Assembly: GCA_017558105.1 (NCBI GenBank)
Contig: JAFYWI010000001.1
Coordinates: 1 to 64,000 of the forward strand
Direction of reading: 5' to 3'
Length of the DNA stretch: 64,000 nucleotides
Source: Clostridia bacterium
GTDB lineage: Bacteria > Bacillota > Clostridia > Christensenellales > Borkfalkiaceae
Part shown: positions 61,395 to 64,000 of the stretch, in pieces
Layout of the letters: each line of letters starts with the position of its first letter
How positions within the stretch are numbered: the first letter of the stretch is position 1
Made by a program: the position numbers and the translations under genes
Notes under the pieces: model-generated
Database searches by the model: none
The model's input: only the letters and a program-made list of their open reading frames with translations
What the model was told of the DNA's origin: nothing

Positions 61395-61595
61395 TTAAAC
61401 ATTTTCAACTTTCAACAAATACTTAACCTTTTCAACCATACCAAGTATGCTTGGGTTAGCATTGTGAACTTTTGAAGAACCAATCTTTTTTAGACCTAAA
61501 CTTTCAACAACTTTTTTGTGTAAAGGTAAAACAGCAATTGTACTTTTAACAAGTGTAACTTTTATTTTTGCTACTTCATTTTTTGCTTTTGCCAT
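61395..61595 (-). CDS. rpmD: 50S ribosomal protein L30
   Basis: A 66-aa protein with KIKVTLVKSTIA, SLGLKKIGSSKVHNANPSILGMV (in part); slightly longer than the 58-60 aa norm owing to a charged N-terminal extension of about six residues. Between rpsE and rplO. Confidence 0.97.
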   Translation of the reverse strand: MAKAKNEVAKIKVTLVKSTIAVLPLHKKVVESLGLKKIGSSKVHNANPSILGMVEKVKYLLKVENV

Positions 61596-61609
61596 AAAAG
61601 TAATCCTCC

Positions 61610-62131
61610 TTAATTGTTAACTTCTTCAACAGATTTGCCACGAATTTGTGCAATTTGTTCTGCTGTTCTCAATGCTTTTAATCCTTCAATAGCTGCTTTA
61701 ACGCAGTTGAATGGGTTATTTGTTCCGTGAGATTTTGTTCTAATGTTCTTAATACCAACTGCTTCCATTACGGCACGAACAGGGCCACCAGCGATAACAC
61801 CAGTACCTTCTGCTGCTGGCATCATTAAAACAGAACCTCTGCCAAATTTGCCTAACACTTCGTGTGGAATACTTGTTCCTAATAATGAAACGTCAACCAT
61901 ATTTTTCTTTGCTCTTGCAGTAGCCTTATCAATTGCTTCTGGAACTTCTGTAGCTTTACCCATAGCGCAACCGATTTTGCCAGCGCCGTTACCTACAACA
62001 ACGAACGCAGCGAAACGCATGTTTCTACCACCTTTAACAACTTTAGTAACACGGTTAACTTGAATTAATTTCTTAACTAAGCCGTCGTTTTCTTCTGCCC
62101 TTCTAGGCGATTTATTATTATCTCTTGCCAT
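61610..62131 (-). CDS. rpsE: 30S ribosomal protein S5
   Basis: A 173-aa protein at the mRNA entry with [20 protein letters not shown] and [20 protein letters not shown] (dsRBD-like part), and [21 protein letters not shown] normal S5, 26 bp after rplR. Confidence 0.98.
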   Translation of the reverse strand: MARDNNKSPRRAEENDGLVKKLIQVNRVTKVVKGGRNMRFAAFVVVGNGAGKIGCAMGKATEVPEAIDKATARAKKNMVDVSLLGTSIPHEVLGKFGRGSVLMMPAAEGTGVIAGGPVRAVMEAVGIKNIRTKSHGTNNPFNCVKAAIEGLKALRTAEQIAQIRGKSVEEVNN

Positions 62132-62157
62132 TTTTGTATTCTCCTTGATTTATTAGA

Positions 62158-62526
62158 TTAGAATTCTAATCCGCCTTCTCTAGCGCCATCTGCTAAGTTT
62201 TGTACTCTGCCTGTGTAAAGATATCCACCTCTATCAAATACGATAGCTTTAATATCTTTTGCAAGTGCTTTTTTAGCAACTAGCTTACCAACTTCGAAAG
62301 CTTGGGCTTTCTTATCCATACCTTCTAAAGAACCTTTAATTTCTTTGTCTAGTGTAGATGCTGTAACCAAGGTCTTTCCATTAACGTCGTCGATAATTTG
62401 TGCATAAATGTGATTTAAACTTCTATACACAGATAGTCTTGGGGCTTCTGGGGTACCTTTAACCTTACCTCTTACCCTCTTGTGTCTTTTTAATCTGTCT
62501 TGATTTTTATTGATTTTCGTAATCAT
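62158..62526 (-). CDS. rplR: 50S ribosomal protein L18
   Basis: A 5S rRNA-binding protein. From the ATG at 62526 it is 122 aa, beginning [19 protein letters not shown], the family start, with SD AGGAG upstream; an in-frame start 15 codons earlier would add a non-conserved leader lying inside the intercistronic hairpin region. Ends with [20 protein letters not shown]. Confidence 0.97.
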   Translation of the reverse strand: MITKINKNQDRLKRHKRVRGKVKGTPEAPRLSVYRSLNHIYAQIIDDVNGKTLVTASTLDKEIKGSLEGMDKKAQAFEVGKLVAKKALAKDIKAIVFDRGGYLYTGRVQNLADGAREGGLEF

Positions 62527-62619
62527 TGTTTTTACTCCTGATTTAATAACTTTTCGCATCGAAAGATGCACTCGGCAGACGTGGAAAAACGCCCACGTCC
62601 ACTAAAAGCACTTTAAATT
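62527..62619 (-). promoter_or_regulatory. Intercistronic region with two hairpins between rplF and rplR
   Basis: Two perfect stems on the minus strand: GACGTGG/CCACGTC and GCATC/GATGC. The other spc genes here are separated by only 10-26 bp, so this 93-bp gap is unusual. No T-run. Confidence 0.5.
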
Positions 62620-63165
62620 TTAGCCTTTTGAACCAGCTGCTTTACCAACTTTTCTTTCAATTACTTCATCGCTATAACGAATTCCGTAACCGTGATATGG
62701 TTCTGGTTCTCTAATTCCACGAATCATAGCAGCGCATTGGCCAACTTTTTCTTTGTCGATACCACTTACAGAAATTTCTGTTTGTGATGGACAATCTAAT
62801 GCTATACCAGCTTCTTCAACCACTTCTACTGGGTGAGAGAAACCAACGTTTAATACTACTTTGTTGCCTTGTTTAGCAACTTTCCAACCTACACCGTTAA
62901 CGATTAGAACTTTCTTAAAGCCTTCTGTAACGCCTTTAACCATATTTGCAGTTAAAGCTCTGTATAAGCCGTGTTTAGCCTTTGTTGGACCTTCGTCGTT
63001 TGCTCTTGTGAATTTAATTGTATTTTCTTCTACTACAGGTGTAATAATAGGGTCGTAAACTTGAGAAAGAGTACCTTTTGGACCTTTAACTGTAATAACG
63101 TTGTTTGCTATTTCAACAGTTACACCGGCAGGTATTGTTATAACTGCATTACCAATTCTTGACAT
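62620..63165 (-). CDS. rplF: 50S ribosomal protein L6
   Basis: A 181-aa protein of two similar domains near the factor-binding site. Start SRIGNAVITIPAGVTVEI, and C-terminal IRGIREPEPYHGYGIRYSDEVIERK in parts, are characteristic. It lies 10 bp after rpsH. Confidence 0.98.
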   Translation of the reverse strand: MSRIGNAVITIPAGVTVEIANNVITVKGPKGTLSQVYDPIITPVVEENTIKFTRANDEGPTKAKHGLYRALTANMVKGVTEGFKKVLIVNGVGWKVAKQGNKVVLNVGFSHPVEVVEEAGIALDCPSQTEISVSGIDKEKVGQCAAMIRGIREPEPYHGYGIRYSDEVIERKVGKAAGSKG

Positions 63166-63175
63166 AATTTACCTC

Positions 63176-63562
63176 CTACCATACGTAAGCAAGAACTTCG
63201 CCACCTTGGTGAACTTTCTTTGCTTCCTTACCTGTCATGATACCACGAGAAGTAGATAGAATTGCAACACCTAAACCACCAAGTACTTGTGGGATTTCTT
63301 CTGCGCCAACGTATACTCTTAGGCCTGGTTTACTAACTCTCTTTAATCCTGTGATAACTTTTTGACCGTTTTCGTATTTTAACGTAATAACGATAGTACC
63401 TTGAATACCTTCTTCAAACTTAACGTCTGCAATATAACCTTCTTCTAAAAGAATGTTTGCAATTGCTTTCTTTGTGTTTGATGCAGGAATTTCAACCGTT
63501 TCGTGCTTCGCTTGTAAAGCGTTTCTAATTCTTGTAAGCATATCTGCAATAACGTCTGTCAT
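63176..63562 (-). CDS. rpsH: 30S ribosomal protein S8
   Basis: A 128-aa central-domain 16S binder: [19 protein letters not shown] at the start, [13 protein letters not shown], and [18 protein letters not shown] near the C-terminus. It autoregulates the spc operon in E. coli. Between rpsN and rplF. Confidence 0.98.
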   Translation of the reverse strand: MTDVIADMLTRIRNALQAKHETVEIPASNTKKAIANILLEEGYIADVKFEEGIQGTIVITLKYENGQKVITGLKRVSKPGLRVYVGAEEIPQVLGGLGVAILSTSRGIMTGKEAKKVHQGGEVLAYVW

Positions 63563-63577
63563 TATACTATCCTCCTT

Positions 63578-63763
63578 TTACCAACTTGCCTTTTTAATTC
63601 CTGGAATTTGGCCTTTATATGCTAAATTTCTAAAGCATATACGGCAAATACCATATTTACGGAGTACAGCATGTGGACGACCACAGATGCTACATCTGGT
63701 ATAAGCTCTGGTTGAATATTTAGCAGGTTTCTGCTGTTTGTTTATCATTGCTTTTTTAGCCAT
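63578..63763 (-). CDS. rpsN: 30S ribosomal protein S14, zinc-binding type Z
   Basis: A 61-aa short S14 with the four zinc cysteines CSIC and CRIC, the C+ form common in Gram-positive bacteria, ending PGIKKASW. Between rplE and rpsH. Confidence 0.98.
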   Translation of the reverse strand: MAKKAMINKQQKPAKYSTRAYTRCSICGRPHAVLRKYGICRICFRNLAYKGQIPGIKKASW

Positions 63764-63783
63764 AATTTTAACTCCTTAATCGA

Positions 63784-64000
63784 TTACTTTGTTGCAAAAG
63801 GCATACCGAGTAATGCAAGTAATTCTCTTGCTTCTTCGTCTGTCTTTGCAGTTGTGGTGAAACAAATATCAAACCCTCTAATTTTTTCTACTTGGTCGTA
63901 AGAAATTTCTGGGAAGATTAATTGTTCTTTAACACCCATTGCATAGTTACCTCTGCCATCAAAAGACTTCTTAGAAACACCACGGAAGTCTCTAACTCTT
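63784..64000 (-). CDS. rplE: 50S ribosomal protein L5, C-terminal part (cut by window edge)
   Basis: The last 71 residues of L5, beginning [19 protein letters not shown], with [27 protein letters not shown] and the end GMPFATK. L5 binds 5S rRNA. The N-terminal part, and the operon promoter, lie beyond position 64000. Confidence 0.97.
   Translation of the reverse strand, partial: RVRDFRGVSKKSFDGRGNYAMGVKEQLIFPEISYDQVEKIRGFDICFTTTAKTDEEARELLALLGMPFATK

Noticed and set aside
1..64000. CRISPR arrays, insertion sequences, prophage genes
   Set aside because: No regular spacer-repeat series, transposase or phage structural gene was seen on either strand.

Overview
The window is AT-rich chromosomal DNA from a Bacillota (Firmicutes) bacterium, most likely an uncultured member of the Clostridia. 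This rests on gene content and order: mraZ-rsmH-ftsL-pbp; rpsO-pnp-ylxY-mlpA; murB-PHP-whiA-dnaE-pfkA; secD-secF-recJ-rsh-MBL-hemZ; a SCIFF peptide with its radical SAM maturase (a clostridial hallmark); zinc-type S14 and L36; and near-consensus sigma-A promoters with 16-18 bp spacers. No species can be named from sequence alone. I see no phage, insertion sequence or CRISPR array.

Layout. 1-4.4 kb (minus): division/cell-wall operon mraZ-rsmH-ftsL-pbp (PBP cut by the window edge) and murI. 4.5-6.4 kb: rpsT, lgt, tRNA-Ser(CGA), and an unusual structured element that copies the tRNA 3' end. 6.4-8.9 kb (plus): CDF metal exporter and SulP-type anion transporter. 8.9-20.3 kb (minus): the accessory island described below. 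20.5-23.3 kb: NlpC/P60 lipoprotein and an orphan pair of sugar ABC permeases. 23.5-33.1 kb (minus): PPi-PFK, ATP-PFK, dnaE, whiA, PHP phosphatase, murB, membrane-anchored solute-binding-like protein. 33.2-37.8 kb: rpsO-pnp-ylxY-M16 peptidase. 38-47.7 kb: GT2, hemZ, MBL hydrolase, RelA/SpoT, recJ, secF, secD. 47.8-51.9 kb: SCIFF system, then a zinc-ribbon membrane protein, a DUF1858 protein and a second SPFH protein. 52-54.4 kb: tRNA-Gly, a 54-aa orphan, uraA-upp with an attenuator leader. 54.6-64 kb: the spc/alpha ribosomal operon from rplE (partial) to rplQ.

The most notable system is the apparent eight-gene operon at 20267 down to 9273. In transcription order it encodes an SPFH/zinc-ribbon protein, a 112-aa helical protein, two ESCRT-III (Snf7)-like coiled-coil proteins, an AAA+ ATPase with an N-terminal MIT-like domain and Vps4-like core, a cytosolic zinc-ribbon trypsin-like protease, a 1447-aa zinc-ribbon/TIR/TPR/polytopic-membrane protein, and a BrxL-like AAA+ ATPase without the Lon-like domain. 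One Snf7-like protein ends in a MIM1-like motif, the motif that in eukaryotes binds the Vps4 MIT domain. I infer a bacterial ESCRT-like membrane-remodelling or membrane-surveillance module wired to potential immune effectors (TIR and protease). The domain calls are by eye and need profile searches.
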